A stretch of DNA of 64,000 nucleotides, from contig NZ_CP049056.1 of NCBI RefSeq assembly GCF_011044155.1, forward strand, positions 2,790,001 through 2,854,000. The letters are read 5' to 3'. Below the pieces are notes generated by a model. It saw only the letters and a list, made by a program, of their open reading frames with translations. It made no database searches and had not been told where the DNA came from. Positions within the stretch are counted from its first letter, which is position 1. The number at the start of each line of letters is the position of its first letter. Positions 34,119-43,244 of the stretch are shown in pieces. This DNA is from Pikeienuella piscinae. Its GTDB lineage: Bacteria > Pseudomonadota > Alphaproteobacteria > Rhodobacterales > Rhodobacteraceae. The position numbers and the translations under genes were made by a program.

Positions 34119-35530
34119 GTCAGCCTGTCCCCGATCAGGAATTCGAGCGCGCGGTCGAGCCTGATATGCGGCAGCCCCTCGCCGCGCGAGAGCCGGGGCG
34201 GCGCGAAATTCATGACTTTGAATGCGCCGTCGAGCCAGCCCGTCCCCGCTGGCCCGGCGTCCGCCGCGCGGGCGGCGGCGAGGACGGAGGCCGGGTCGGC
34301 CGGCAATTCGCCCGGATCGAGGGCGGCCTCCTCGCCGGTCGCCTCCAATCGCCCCCTCACCGCGCGAATCCCGTCGCCCTCCTGCTCAACGGTTGCGCGG
34401 AGCGCGGCGATCGCCAGCGCATGGGTTTCGGCGCCCCGGAAGGCCGCATGCGCGAGGTTCTGGCTCAGGAGCGCGCTCAGGATCGCTGTCAGGCGGTCGT
34501 GTTCGAGATGATGCAGATGATCCGCCTTCGTCGCGGCGAAAAGAATGCGGTCGATCCGCCGCCCGAGGATCGAGGCGAGCCACGAATTTCGCCCCGGCCG
34601 GAACGCTCCGAGCACCTCCTTCATCGCGTCGGAGAGATCGGCGACCGCCGCCGGGCCGTCGTTCAGGGCGGTCATCAGGTCGACGAGCACGATCTGCCGG
34701 TCGAGCCGGGCGAAATGATTGCGAAAGAAGGGTTTCACGACGCTGCGCTTGTAGGCGTCGAACCGCCGCGCGAACTCCGCATGCAGCGGATCGCGCCCGA
34801 CCGGCGGCGGCAGCGGACAAAAGGTCAGGGCGGGCGAGCCCTCCATATCGCCGGGCATCAGGAAGCGACCAGGGGCGAGCCCTGAGAGCCCGGCCTTGCG
34901 GCAGGCTCCGAGATACGCGGTGAACGCGGCGGCGAGCGGTCTCGCTGCGCTTTCCTCGAAAGGTTCGGCCGGGTCCCGCGCCGCAATCAGCGCGCGCCAT
35001 TCGCCGGCATGCGGAGCGCGTGAAGCGTTTTCGGCGGCTTTCAGCGCCTTCAGCGACCAGCGGGTGAAATCCTGATCGAGCAGTGCGAGATCAAGGAGCC
35101 ACTCTCCCGGATAATCGACGATGTCGAGATGCATCGTCGAATCGCCAGTCAGCCCGGCGAGGAACCCGGTCGGCCGGTAGCGGAGCGAGACTCGGATCTG
35201 GCTGATCCGCCGCGTGCTTTCCGGCCAGCGCGGCGGATTCGCGGATAGCGCGGCGAGGTGCGATTCATAGTCGAAGCGCGGCGTCTCCCGGTCGGGATGC
35301 GGCTGCACGGCGGCGGCGATCAGCCGCCCGTCGGCCTCGGCGCGGAGCTGGGTCATTCTCCCGCGCTGCAGCAGGTTGGCGATCAGCGAGGTGATGAAGA
35401 CGGTCTTGCCGGCCCGCGACAGCCCGGTGACGCCGAGCCGGAGCCGCGGCTCGAACAGCATCTCCGCGGCGCTGTCGCGCGCTTCCTCCGCGAGGCGGAT
35501 GATGTCGTCAGCGATGTCCGCGACGCCCAA
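34115..35530 (-). CDS. YcjX-family GTP-binding protein (DUF463)
   Basis: The protein has 471 residues. The P-loop is 'GVTGLSRAGKTVFITSLIANLL' near residue 33, and the second nucleotide motif region is 'LDIVDYPGEWLLDL' near 133. Long helical inserts follow, and 'ILFAATKADHLHHLEHD' near 340 supplies the base-recognition Lys-Ala-Asp element. YcjX proteins are dynamin-like P-loop enzymes linked to stress responses. It is co-translated with the YcjF-like gene, and 99 bases separate it from the divergent truA. Confidence 0.92.
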   Translation of the reverse strand: MGVADIADDIIRLAEEARDSAAEMLFEPRLRLGVTGLSRAGKTVFITSLIANLLQRGRMTQLRAEADGRLIAAAVQPHPDRETPRFDYESHLAALSANPPRWPESTRRISQIRVSLRYRPTGFLAGLTGDSTMHLDIVDYPGEWLLDLALLDQDFTRWSLKALKAAENASRAPHAGEWRALIAARDPAEPFEESAARPLAAAFTAYLGACRKAGLSGLAPGRFLMPGDMEGSPALTFCPLPPPVGRDPLHAEFARRFDAYKRSVVKPFFRNHFARLDRQIVLVDLMTALNDGPAAVADLSDAMKEVLGAFRPGRNSWLASILGRRIDRILFAATKADHLHHLEHDRLTAILSALLSQNLAHAAFRGAETHALAIAALRATVEQEGDGIRAVRGRLEATGEEAALDPGELPADPASVLAAARAADAGPAGTGWLDGAFKVMNFAPPRLSRGEGLPHIRLDRALEFLIGDRLT

Positions 35531-35629
35531 GGCGGTCTCCCTCTCCGAAGGGCGGAATATGGCGTCAGGCCGCGGCGAGGGAAAGAGGCGGGCTTTCCGC
35601 GCAAGGATTTAGGGAGTAATCGCTGAGCC

Positions 35630-36397
35630 ATGCCGCGCTACAAGCTCACCCTCGAATATGACGGCGCGCCCTTCGCCGGGTGGCAGCGCCAGGCCGATCA
35701 GCCCTCCGTCCAGGAGAGAGTGGAGACCGCGGTCGAGGCGCTGACCGGCGTATTCTCCCACGTGCAGGGCGCGGGCAGAACCGACGCGGGCGTTCACGCG
35801 CTGGCCCAGGTCGCGCATGTCGACCTGGCGCGGGAGTGGGATGAATTCCGTCTGCGCGAAGCGCTGAACCATCACCTCCGTCCGGCCCCGGTCGCGGTGC
35901 TTGCGGTGGAAAAGGTGGATGGTGAATTCCACGCGCGTTTCAGCGCGACCGAACGGCTCTACCTCTACCGCATCGTCAATCGCCGTCCGCCGCTCACATT
36001 CGAGCGTGGGACGGCGTGGAAGGTGCGGAACCCGCTCGACGTCAAGGCGATGCGAGAAGGTGCGGCGCATCTCGTCGGTCACCACGACTTCACCACGTTC
36101 CGCTCGTCCATGTGTCAGGCGAAATCCCCGGTGAAAACGGTCGATGAGATCAGCGTTCAGCGCGACGGGGACAAGATTACGGTCCATGTCCGCGCCAGAA
36201 GCTTTCTTCACAACCAGGTGCGAAGCTTCGTCGGCACGCTGGAGCGGGTCGGCGCCGGCGCATGGGCGCCGGGCGATGTGAAAGCGGCGCTCGAAGCTTG
36301 CGATCGCGCGGCTTGCGGGCCGGTCGCGCCGCCCGACGGGCTTTACCTCGCCGAAGTGCGTTACGCTTCCGTCGTCGGAGCCGCGCCGCAGACGTGA
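35630..36397 (+). CDS. truA: tRNA pseudouridine(38-40) synthase
   Basis: TruA modifies uridines 38-40 in the anticodon arm of many tRNAs. The 255-residue protein has the substrate-binding start '[16 protein letters not shown]', the catalytic Asp in '[14 protein letters not shown]' near residue 52, '[17 protein letters not shown]' near 150, and '[18 protein letters not shown]' near 195. The length is normal. It starts a short plus-strand pair with the adenine deaminase gene, 29 bases apart. Confidence 0.96.
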   Translation: MPRYKLTLEYDGAPFAGWQRQADQPSVQERVETAVEALTGVFSHVQGAGRTDAGVHALAQVAHVDLAREWDEFRLREALNHHLRPAPVAVLAVEKVDGEFHARFSATERLYLYRIVNRRPPLTFERGTAWKVRNPLDVKAMREGAAHLVGHHDFTTFRSSMCQAKSPVKTVDEISVQRDGDKITVHVRARSFLHNQVRSFVGTLERVGAGAWAPGDVKAALEACDRAACGPVAPPDGLYLAEVRYASVVGAAPQT

Positions 36398-36426
36398 TAA
36401 GATGCTCACCAGTACCGGAGATCGAG

Positions 36427-38211
36427 ATGTCCGTCATTCCCCGCCATCAGACCCTCACTCGCCTGGTCGATGTCGCCGCCGGCCGCGTGTCGGCCGAACT
36501 GGTCGTGAGGAACGGGAAATGGGTGAACGTTCATTCAGGCGAGATCATTCCCGCGACCGACATCGCCATCGTGGCCGGGCGCTTCGCGTATTGCGGCCCT
36601 GACGCCGCGCACTGCATCGGCCCGGAAACCAAAGTGGTGGATGCGGCGGGACGCTATCTCGTTCCCGGTCTCATCGACGCGCACATGCATGTCGAGAGCG
36701 GCATGGTGACGGTCACCGAATTCGTCCGCGCCGTCGTCCGGCACGGCTCCACCACGCTCTTCATCGACCCGCACGAGATCGCCAATGTCCTTGGGCTCGA
36801 CGGCGTGCGGCTGATGCATGACGAGGCGGTCGCGGCGCCGATCAACGTTTTCGTGCAGGCGCCGTCATGCGTTCCCTCCGCGCCAGGGCTGGAGACGCCG
36901 GGAGCGGAGTTCGGACCGGACGAGATCGCGGAGGCGGTCAGATGGCCGAACATCGTCGGTCTCGGCGAGGTGATGAATTTTCCCGGCGTCGCCGCGAACG
37001 ATCCGCGCATGGCGGGTGAGATCGCGGCGGCGATGGCGGTCGGGAAAACCATTGGCGGCCATTACGCCTCGCCCGATCTCGGTCCGCCCTTTCACGCCTA
37101 CGCCGCTGGCGGGCCGGCGGACGACCACGAAGGCACCCGCGCCGAGGACGCCATCGCCCGCGTCCGGCAGGGCATGCGGGCGATGCTGCGGCTCGGCTCC
37201 GCCTGGCACGACGTTGCGGAACAGGTGAAGGCGGTGACGGAGCAGGGGCTCGATTCGCGGAGTTTCATCCTCTGCACGGATGACAGCCATTCCGGCACGC
37301 TGGTGCGCGACGGGCACATGAATCGGGTGGTGCGCCACGCCATCCAACAGGGGCTGGCGCCGATAACCGCGATCCAGATGGCGACGCTGAACGCCGCGGA
37401 CCATTTCGGCATGGAGCGCGAACTCGGCTCGATCACGCCGGGACGGCGGGCGGATTTCCTGATCGTCAGGGATCTGCCCACGCTCGCGATCGATCGGGTC
37501 TACGCCAGCGGCGCGCTGATGGCCGAGGACGACGCGCTGGTCGCCGATATTCCGGCCTACGCGTACCCGGCGGCGGCGAAGAACACGGTTCGCCTGAAGC
37601 GGCCGCTCGCCGCCGAAAATTTCGACATTGCAGCGCCCGACGGCGCCAATTCGGTCCGCGCGCGCGTCATCGGCGTGGTCGAGAACCAGGCCCCGACGAA
37701 GGCGCTGGAGGCAGACCTGCCGGTCGAGGACGGGATCGTCGCGATGAACGCGGAGACCTGTCAGATCGCCGTGGTCGAACGTCACCGGGCGACCGGCGTC
37801 GTCGTCAACGCCTTCGTCTCCGGCTTCGGCTACGACGTTCCCTGCGCGCTCGCCTCCACCGTCGCCCATGACAGCCACCAGATGCTGGTCGTCGGCACCT
37901 CGAAACCCGACATGGCGCTGGCGGCGAACCGGCTGGCGGAGGTCGGCGGCGGCGTCGCCTTCTTCGCCGGCGGCGAGGAAAGGGCGCTGATCGAAATGCC
38001 GATCGCCGGGCTGATGTCGGAGGAGCGCGCCGAAGTGGTGGCGGAGAAGGCCGACCGACTGCTGGCGGCGATGGCCGAGGCCGGGTGTCGGCTGGAGAAC
38101 GCCTTCATGCAGCACTCGCTTCTCGGGTTGGTGGTGATCCCGGAACTGCGGATTTCCGATCTCGGCCTGATCGACGTGACGCGGTTCGAAAAGGTGGATC
38201 TCTTCCTCTGA
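36427..38211 (+). CDS. ade: Adenine deaminase
   Basis: Ade converts adenine to hypoxanthine and ammonia in purine salvage. The 594-residue amidohydrolase shows 'GRYLVPGLIDAHMHVESGMVT' near 80-100 with the first metal histidines, 'DPHEIANVLG' near 120, 'CTDDSHSG' near 287 with the late metal Asp, and the C-terminal Ade-specific domain ending in 'FMQHSLLGLVVIPELRISDLGL' type sequence. I chose the ATG at 36427; a longer frame upstream overlaps truA. The xanthine dehydrogenase genes at 47.8-51.5 kb could take the product further (inference). It converges with the pirin gene. Confidence 0.93.
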   Translation: MSVIPRHQTLTRLVDVAAGRVSAELVVRNGKWVNVHSGEIIPATDIAIVAGRFAYCGPDAAHCIGPETKVVDAAGRYLVPGLIDAHMHVESGMVTVTEFVRAVVRHGSTTLFIDPHEIANVLGLDGVRLMHDEAVAAPINVFVQAPSCVPSAPGLETPGAEFGPDEIAEAVRWPNIVGLGEVMNFPGVAANDPRMAGEIAAAMAVGKTIGGHYASPDLGPPFHAYAAGGPADDHEGTRAEDAIARVRQGMRAMLRLGSAWHDVAEQVKAVTEQGLDSRSFILCTDDSHSGTLVRDGHMNRVVRHAIQQGLAPITAIQMATLNAADHFGMERELGSITPGRRADFLIVRDLPTLAIDRVYASGALMAEDDALVADIPAYAYPAAAKNTVRLKRPLAAENFDIAAPDGANSVRARVIGVVENQAPTKALEADLPVEDGIVAMNAETCQIAVVERHRATGVVVNAFVSGFGYDVPCALASTVAHDSHQMLVVGTSKPDMALAANRLAEVGGGVAFFAGGEERALIEMPIAGLMSEERAEVVAEKADRLLAAMAEAGCRLENAFMQHSLLGLVVIPELRISDLGLIDVTRFEKVDLFL

Positions 38212-38231
38212 CCTCGAACCGCGCCACGTCG

Positions 38232-39137
38232 TCAGCTCTTGATGAACGTCCCGTTCTTCAGTTCGGTCACCGCCTGCGTGAGTTCGGCGCGGGTGTTCAT
38301 CACGATCGGCCCGTGCCATGCGACCGGCTCCCTGATCGGTTTTCCCGAGACGAGCAGAAAGCGCACGCCCTCCGGCCCGGCCTTCACCGACACCTCGTCG
38401 CCGCGGTCGAAGACCACGAGCGTGCGGTCGCCGGACATGTCACGCAGATGCATCTCCTCGCCCGCGATCTCCTTCTCCACCAAAACGCCGAAGGGTTTCG
38501 AGGCGTAGGCGAAATCGCCTTTGCCGGCGAAGATATAGGCGAAGGCGTGGCGATCGACCTCCACCTTGAAGGTCTTCGTCAGGTTCGGAGGCATGGAGAT
38601 ATCGACATAGCGCGGATTGGCGGCGATGCCGTCCACCGGGCCGCGTTTGCCCCAGAACTCGCCGCAGACGATGCGCGCTTTCGCGCCGTCGTCGTCGGTG
38701 ACCTCGGGGATGTCGGCCGATTTCACGTCCTGATAGCGCGGCGCGGTCATCTTCTCGGCCGCGGGCAGGTTGGCCCAGAGCTGGAAGCCGTGCATCCGAC
38801 CCATCGCATCGCCCTTCGGCATCTCCTGGTGCATGATTCCGCGTCCGGCGGTCATCCACTGCACGTCGCCGGCGCCAAGGACGCCCCGGTTGCCGAGACT
38901 GTCGCCATGCTCGACATCGCCGGCGAGCACATAGGTGATCGTCTCGATGCCGCGATGCGGATGCCAGGGAAACCCCTTCTCGTATTTGGCGGGGTCGTCG
39001 TTGCGGAAGTCGTCGAGCAGCAGGAACGGGTCGAGTTCCTTCGGGTCGCCGAAACCGAAGGCGCGGGAGAGGTGGACTCCGGCGCCCTCCAGTGTCTTCT
39101 GGCCCTTGGTCGCGCGGCTGATCGGACGGATCGACAT
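38232..39137 (-). CDS. Pirin-family bicupin protein
   Basis: The protein has 301 residues. The N-terminal cupin carries the metal-binding set in 'HPHRGIETITYV' and 'HQEMPKGD' near residues 58-110. The C-terminal cupin carries 'HLRDMSGDRTLVVFDRGDEVSVKAG' near 225-250. Bacterial pirins bind iron and several act as quercetinases or as partners of metabolic enzymes. The ATG has AAAGGAG 6 bases upstream. The 151-base gap to the divergent orphan gene contains a conspicuous AT-rich stretch (39190-39217) likely to hold the promoter. Confidence 0.9.
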   Translation of the reverse strand: MSIRPISRATKGQKTLEGAGVHLSRAFGFGDPKELDPFLLLDDFRNDDPAKYEKGFPWHPHRGIETITYVLAGDVEHGDSLGNRGVLGAGDVQWMTAGRGIMHQEMPKGDAMGRMHGFQLWANLPAAEKMTAPRYQDVKSADIPEVTDDDGAKARIVCGEFWGKRGPVDGIAANPRYVDISMPPNLTKTFKVEVDRHAFAYIFAGKGDFAYASKPFGVLVEKEIAGEEMHLRDMSGDRTLVVFDRGDEVSVKAGPEGVRFLLVSGKPIREPVAWHGPIVMNTRAELTQAVTELKNGTFIKS

Positions 39138-39288
39138 GGCTGACTCCTTTGCAGCTTTGCGTCCAAGATAGTCAGGAGAGAGCCGCGGAATAATGTTGAG
39201 AATGGAAACAATATGTCGGCGGCGTCGCGATCCTGTTGGGCATATGCTAGGTTAGGGCCCCGCCAAGAGGTGGGTAGGGGGGGCGGCG

Positions 39289-39954
39289 ATGGATTGGAGC
39301 GTCTTCACTGAAGCGGTACCGAAAATCACGCCGATCCTGAAAAGGATGGACGCCCGGCGGTCCGCCTTTTTCAGTTCGGAGATCGACGCCTTTTGCGCCG
39401 AATACCTCACCGAACAGGACCGTCTCATCACTGAGATCGGTCACTTTATCGACGCCTACGGGAGAACGATCCGGATTCTCGAAACCGGTCGAAAAACGGG
39501 GACGATAACGCTGCCCGAGGCGGTCGGGCTGCTCTCGCGCACCGAGCAGGCGGCGAGCCTTCGCCGCCGTCAAGACCGCGCCGGACGGTTGGGTCTGCAC
39601 GAGATGGCCATGCGGCGCGGAGCATTCGACTACTACGCCAATGACGTCATGGTTATCCTTTCCGATACGGATGCGACCCGTGCGCGCGAATTCTTCGCGG
39701 CGATCCGATCATCGCTTGAAGATGAACTCGGCGCATATAATCATGGACTGAAAACCTGCATCGACTGCACCGTCGATCTTCTTGACCGGATCGAGAGGGA
39801 GTTCTCCGGCGCTGACGATGACGAGGCGTGGATCTTCGCGAAGCTCAGGAAGAACCGCGCGCAGTTCCAGCGCCGGTTGGCGGAATGCCAGCAAAACCGG
39901 GCGAAAGTGGCGGCGTTGAAGGATGAGGTCCGCCGCTGCCTGAAAATGCGATGA
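39289..39954 (+). CDS. Orphan helical protein, unknown function
   Basis: The 221-residue protein has a good start (AGGGGGGGCGG before the ATG). It appears almost wholly helical, with heptad-like charged stretches at residues about 75-110 and 175-220. It has no signal peptide, no membrane segment and no motif I recognise. Four cysteines are scattered through it (about 35, 161, 164 and 217); two of them make a CxxC-like 'CIDC' near residue 161, which might bind metal or sense redox state. It is flanked by the pirin gene (divergent) and the kinase-like gene (convergent, 15 bases), so its transcript is its own. Base composition is a little less GC-rich than its neighbours. Confidence 0.75.
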   Translation: MDWSVFTEAVPKITPILKRMDARRSAFFSSEIDAFCAEYLTEQDRLITEIGHFIDAYGRTIRILETGRKTGTITLPEAVGLLSRTEQAASLRRRQDRAGRLGLHEMAMRRGAFDYYANDVMVILSDTDATRAREFFAAIRSSLEDELGAYNHGLKTCIDCTVDLLDRIEREFSGADDDEAWIFAKLRKNRAQFQRRLAECQQNRAKVAALKDEVRRCLKMR

Positions 39955-39969
39955 CCGGAACGCCGAACG

Positions 39970-41016
39970 TCAACCTTCCCGCTCCACGCACTCGATCCCT
40001 AGCCGCGCCATGCCGGGGATCTTGTCGCCCATCCGCATCGCCGCCTCGGGGTTGGAGGCGTTGCCGTCGATGCCGCGCTTTTTCACGCCCTGAAGAATGG
40101 CGCAGATGCGGAAGAAGCCGAAGGCGGTGGCGAAGGTCAGTTCGGGGATCGCGGTGATCCCGGTCCGCTTCATGTACATCTCGACATATTCGTCCTCGGA
40201 CGGGATGCCGAGCGCCTTGCGGTCCACCCCGGCGAGGCCGCGCCCGACCTCGCCCGGCGGCAGCCGGCCCTGCATCCGCTGATAGGCGAGATCGGCGATC
40301 GGGTGGCCGAGAGTCGAAAGCTCCCAGTCGAGCACCGCGACGACGCGCGGCTCGGTCGGGTGATAGATCAGGTTGTCGATCCGGTAATCGCCATGGACGA
40401 TGGAGGTGCGGTCGTCATCGTCGGGCGTCTCCGCCTCCAGCCAACGGATCAGCGCCTCCATGTCCGGGATCGTCTCGGTCTCCGAGGCGCGATACTGCTT
40501 GGTCCAGCGGCTGAGCTGACGCGCGAAATAGCCGCCCGGACGCCCGAAATCGCCGAGGCCGACGGCCTCGTAATCGACCATGTGGAGCGCCGCCAGCACC
40601 CGGTTCATGTCGTCATACATCGCCGCCCGGTGTTCGACGGAGACCCCCGGAACAGCGGGATCGAAGATGATCCGGCCCGGCACCCGATCCATGACGTAGA
40701 ACATCGCGCCGACGACGCTCTCGTCCTCGCAAAGGAGATGCGCCTTCGGGACGGGCACGTCCGTTCCGTTCAGCGCGGTGATGACGCGGAACTCCCGGTC
40801 CACGGCGTGGGCGGACTTGAGGAGCTGACCCGGCGGTTTCCGTCGGAGCACGTAGTCGCCCGAACCCGCCTTCAGGATGAAGGTCGGGTTCGACTGGCCG
40901 GTCGCTGTCTTCTCCGCCGTCAGCGGACCCTCGAACCCCGGCAGGTTCCGGGTCAGATACGCCCCAACCGCCTCCAGATCGATCCGCGCCGCTGCGTGCG
41001 GGGTCCTCGCCGCCAT
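39970..41016 (-). CDS. APH-fold kinase-like protein, LvaA/ACAD11 N-domain type
   Basis: This aminoglycoside-phosphotransferase-like kinase has 348 residues. The catalytic loop 'IVHGDYRIDNLIYHP' near 198-212 has the Asp and Asn, and 'VLDWELSTLGHPIADLAY' near 220 has the metal-binding Asp. This exact type forms the N-terminal part of human ACAD10/ACAD11 and equals LvaA of Pseudomonas putida, which phosphorylates the 4-hydroxyl of 4-hydroxyacyl-CoA. The acyl-CoA dehydrogenase gene ends 3 bases before it, matching the fused domain order in reverse. I infer 4-hydroxyacyl-CoA phosphorylation, not drug resistance. No lvaB-like small gene is present. Confidence 0.88.
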   Translation of the reverse strand: MAARTPHAAARIDLEAVGAYLTRNLPGFEGPLTAEKTATGQSNPTFILKAGSGDYVLRRKPPGQLLKSAHAVDREFRVITALNGTDVPVPKAHLLCEDESVVGAMFYVMDRVPGRIIFDPAVPGVSVEHRAAMYDDMNRVLAALHMVDYEAVGLGDFGRPGGYFARQLSRWTKQYRASETETIPDMEALIRWLEAETPDDDDRTSIVHGDYRIDNLIYHPTEPRVVAVLDWELSTLGHPIADLAYQRMQGRLPPGEVGRGLAGVDRKALGIPSEDEYVEMYMKRTGITAIPELTFATAFGFFRICAILQGVKKRGIDGNASNPEAAMRMGDKIPGMARLGIECVEREG

Positions 41017-41019
41017 CGG

Positions 41020-42255
41020 TCAGACCGCCTCGTTGGTGTATTTCTTGAGCTCGTTCCGCGCGATCACCCGCCGGTGTACGGCGTCCGGCCCGTCGGCGAG
41101 GCGGAGCGTCCGCTGATGGGTCCAGGCGTCCGCGAGATGCGTGTCCTGACTGATTCCCATCGCGCCATGCATCTGGATCGCCTCGTCGATCACCTTCAGC
41201 GAGACGCGGGGCGCGATCACCTTGATCTTGGATATCCAGGGAGCCGCCGCGCGGTTCCCGATCGTGTCCATCATGTGACAGGTCTGGAGGCAGAGCAGCC
41301 GCGCCATGTCGATATCCATCCGGCACTCGGCGATGATGTCGTGATTGGCGCCGAGCTGCGCCAGCGGTTTGCCGAACGCGGTGCGGGCGAGCGAGCGGCG
41401 GCACATCAGCTCCAGCGCCCGCTCGGCCTGACCGATGGCGCGCATGGCGTGATGGATGCGGCCCGGCCCGAGCCGGCCCTGGGAGACCTCGAACCCGCGC
41501 CCCTCGCCGAGGATCAGGTTCTCCTTCGGGATGCGGACATCGGTGAAACGCATGTGCATGTGGCCATGCGGCGCGTCGTCATTGCCGAAGACCTGCATCG
41601 GACGCAGAACCTCAACGCCCTTCGTTCCGGCCGGAACGACGACCATGGAGTGGCGGCGATGTTTGTTCTCGTTGTCCGGGTCGGTGCAGACCATGACGAT
41701 ATAGACCTTGCAACGCGGATCGCCGGCGCCCGAAGCCCACCACTTCTCACCGTTCAGAACGTATTCGTCGCCATCCGCCTTGCATGACATGGAGATATTG
41801 GTGGCGTCGGAGGAGGCCACGCCCGGTTCGGTCATCAGATAGGCTGAACGGATCTCGCCCGCCATCAGCGGCTCCAGCCAGTCCTTCTTCATCTTGTCGG
41901 TGCCGTAACGCTCGAACACCTCCATGTTGCCGGTGTCGGGCGCGGCGCAGTTGAAGGTCTCCGGTCCAAGCTTGGACTTGCCCATCTCTTCGGCGAGATA
42001 CGCATATTCCACGGTGCTGAGCCCGTAGCCGCGGTCGCTGTCGGTCAACCAGAAATTCCAGAGTCCGCGCGCGCGCGCCTCCGCCTTCAGGGAGTCGAGA
42101 ATTTCGAGCTGCCGGTCGGTGTGATGAAAGCGGCCCTTGGGATGTTTGCCGATTTCGGCCTCGAATTCCTCCTCAATCGGATAGACCTTTTCCTCCAGCA
42201 TCTTTCCAACCGCTTCAAGAAGCGGTTTCACCTTGTCGCTGACGCCAATATCCAT
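41020..42255 (-). CDS. Acyl-CoA dehydrogenase of the ACAD10/11-LvaC group
   Basis: The protein has 411 residues. Family features: 'LGPETFNCAAPDTGNMEVFERYGTD' near 96-120, the FAD-contact 'MTEPGVASSDATNI' near 140, and a C-terminus 'MHGAMGISQDTHLADAWTHQRTLRLADGPDAVHRRVIA' near 363-400. This end, with Asp-Gly-Pro in place of the usual Glu-Gly-Thr, is that of ACAD10/11 enzymes. With the adjacent kinase it would eliminate phosphate from 4-phosphoacyl-CoA and pass the product to beta-oxidation. GAGGAG precedes the ATG. It sits between the SDR gene (12-base gap) and the kinase gene (3-base gap). Confidence 0.9.
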   Translation of the reverse strand: MDIGVSDKVKPLLEAVGKMLEEKVYPIEEEFEAEIGKHPKGRFHHTDRQLEILDSLKAEARARGLWNFWLTDSDRGYGLSTVEYAYLAEEMGKSKLGPETFNCAAPDTGNMEVFERYGTDKMKKDWLEPLMAGEIRSAYLMTEPGVASSDATNISMSCKADGDEYVLNGEKWWASGAGDPRCKVYIVMVCTDPDNENKHRRHSMVVVPAGTKGVEVLRPMQVFGNDDAPHGHMHMRFTDVRIPKENLILGEGRGFEVSQGRLGPGRIHHAMRAIGQAERALELMCRRSLARTAFGKPLAQLGANHDIIAECRMDIDMARLLCLQTCHMMDTIGNRAAAPWISKIKVIAPRVSLKVIDEAIQMHGAMGISQDTHLADAWTHQRTLRLADGPDAVHRRVIARNELKKYTNEAV

Positions 42256-42267
42256 TTCGTATTCTCC

Positions 42268-43077
42268 TCAGAAAAGGTCCTTGACGGTCTCGACATGAAT
42301 GCCGCCGTCTGTGGGAATGATCGCGCCGGTGACATAGGCACCCGCCTTCGACCCGAGAAACACCATCAACCCGGCGATGTCGTCAGGCATCCCGATCCGG
42401 CCAAGCGGGGTCTTCGCGCCGATCCGGTCGCGGTTTTCGGCGTCGGCGGTGGCGAAGGCCGTCATGTTGGACTGGAACGGCCCCGGCGCGATGGCGTTCA
42501 CGGTGATGCGTTTATCGGCGAGCTCGGTCGCCAGAATTTTCGTCAGGTGATGCACCGCGCCTTTCGACGCGGAATAGGAATAGGCCCCGACGCCGATGGG
42601 CGCGGTGCCCATGACGGAGCCGACATTGACCACCCGCGCTGGGTCCTCCAGCGTCGCGGTCTTCGCGAGAAGCGGCGTCAGCCGCTGGGTGAGCGAAAAG
42701 AGCCCGGCCACGTTCACGCTCATCACCTTTTCCCAGGCGGAGTGCGGAAACTCGCCATAAGGCTTGCCCCATGTCGTCCCGGCGTTGTTCATCAGGATGT
42801 GGAGCGCGCCCGTGCGCTTCTCGACTTCCTTCGCCAGCGCCTCGATACCGATCTCCGCGCCGACGTCTCCGGCGAAGCCTTCGACCTTGCCGGGCAGGCC
42901 GAGCGCGTTGATCTCCTGCGCCGTCACCTCGCACATCTCGCCCTTGCGGGACGCGATCAGCACGCGCGCGCCGGCTCCGGCGAGGCCGGTCGCCGCCATT
43001 CGACCGATGCCGGTGGCGCCTCCGGTGACCAGCGCGGTCTTGCCCGCAAGGCTGAAAAGATCGTCGATCACGCTCAT
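42268..43077 (-). CDS. Short-chain dehydrogenase/reductase
   Basis: This classical SDR has 269 residues. Cofactor motif 'TGGATGIG' lies near 18-25, 'NNAG' near 97, the catalytic Ser in 'VNVGSVMGT' near 151, and 'YSYSASKG' with Tyr and Lys near 167-171. The Arg in 'ASRKG' after the second strand suggests NADP(H) preference. It resembles the RhlG-like branch that acts on 3-oxoacyl substrates. As first gene of the SDR-dehydrogenase-kinase set it could interconvert 3- or 4-oxo and hydroxyacyl-CoA. The start at 43077 has AAGGGGA upstream; a longer frame would add 30 residues with no family match. Confidence 0.88.
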   Translation of the reverse strand: MSVIDDLFSLAGKTALVTGGATGIGRMAATGLAGAGARVLIASRKGEMCEVTAQEINALGLPGKVEGFAGDVGAEIGIEALAKEVEKRTGALHILMNNAGTTWGKPYGEFPHSAWEKVMSVNVAGLFSLTQRLTPLLAKTATLEDPARVVNVGSVMGTAPIGVGAYSYSASKGAVHHLTKILATELADKRITVNAIAPGPFQSNMTAFATADAENRDRIGAKTPLGRIGMPDDIAGLMVFLGSKAGAYVTGAIIPTDGGIHVETVKDLF

Positions 43078-43244
43078 CGGCTCCGTCCCCTTCGTTCGGC
43101 TTGTGGCGAACCTAGCCGCCGCGCGCGCCGGCGCAAGTGCGGATCGGCCGCCGTGCGGGATTGCCACGCGGGATTGACTCGGAGCCGGGCGCGCCGGAGA
43201 CCGGCGTCGATCACAACGAGTCGCGACATTCAGGAGGATGCGAA

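Noticed and set aside
36865-38319. 484-codon frame antisense to adenine deaminase
   Set aside because: Arg/His/Gly-rich product typical of antisense frames in GC-rich DNA; the plus-strand gene is clearly real.
39970-41016. Aminoglycoside resistance gene
   Set aside because: The APH fold is present, but the sequence and neighbour match the ACAD11/LvaA kinase group, not drug phosphotransferases.
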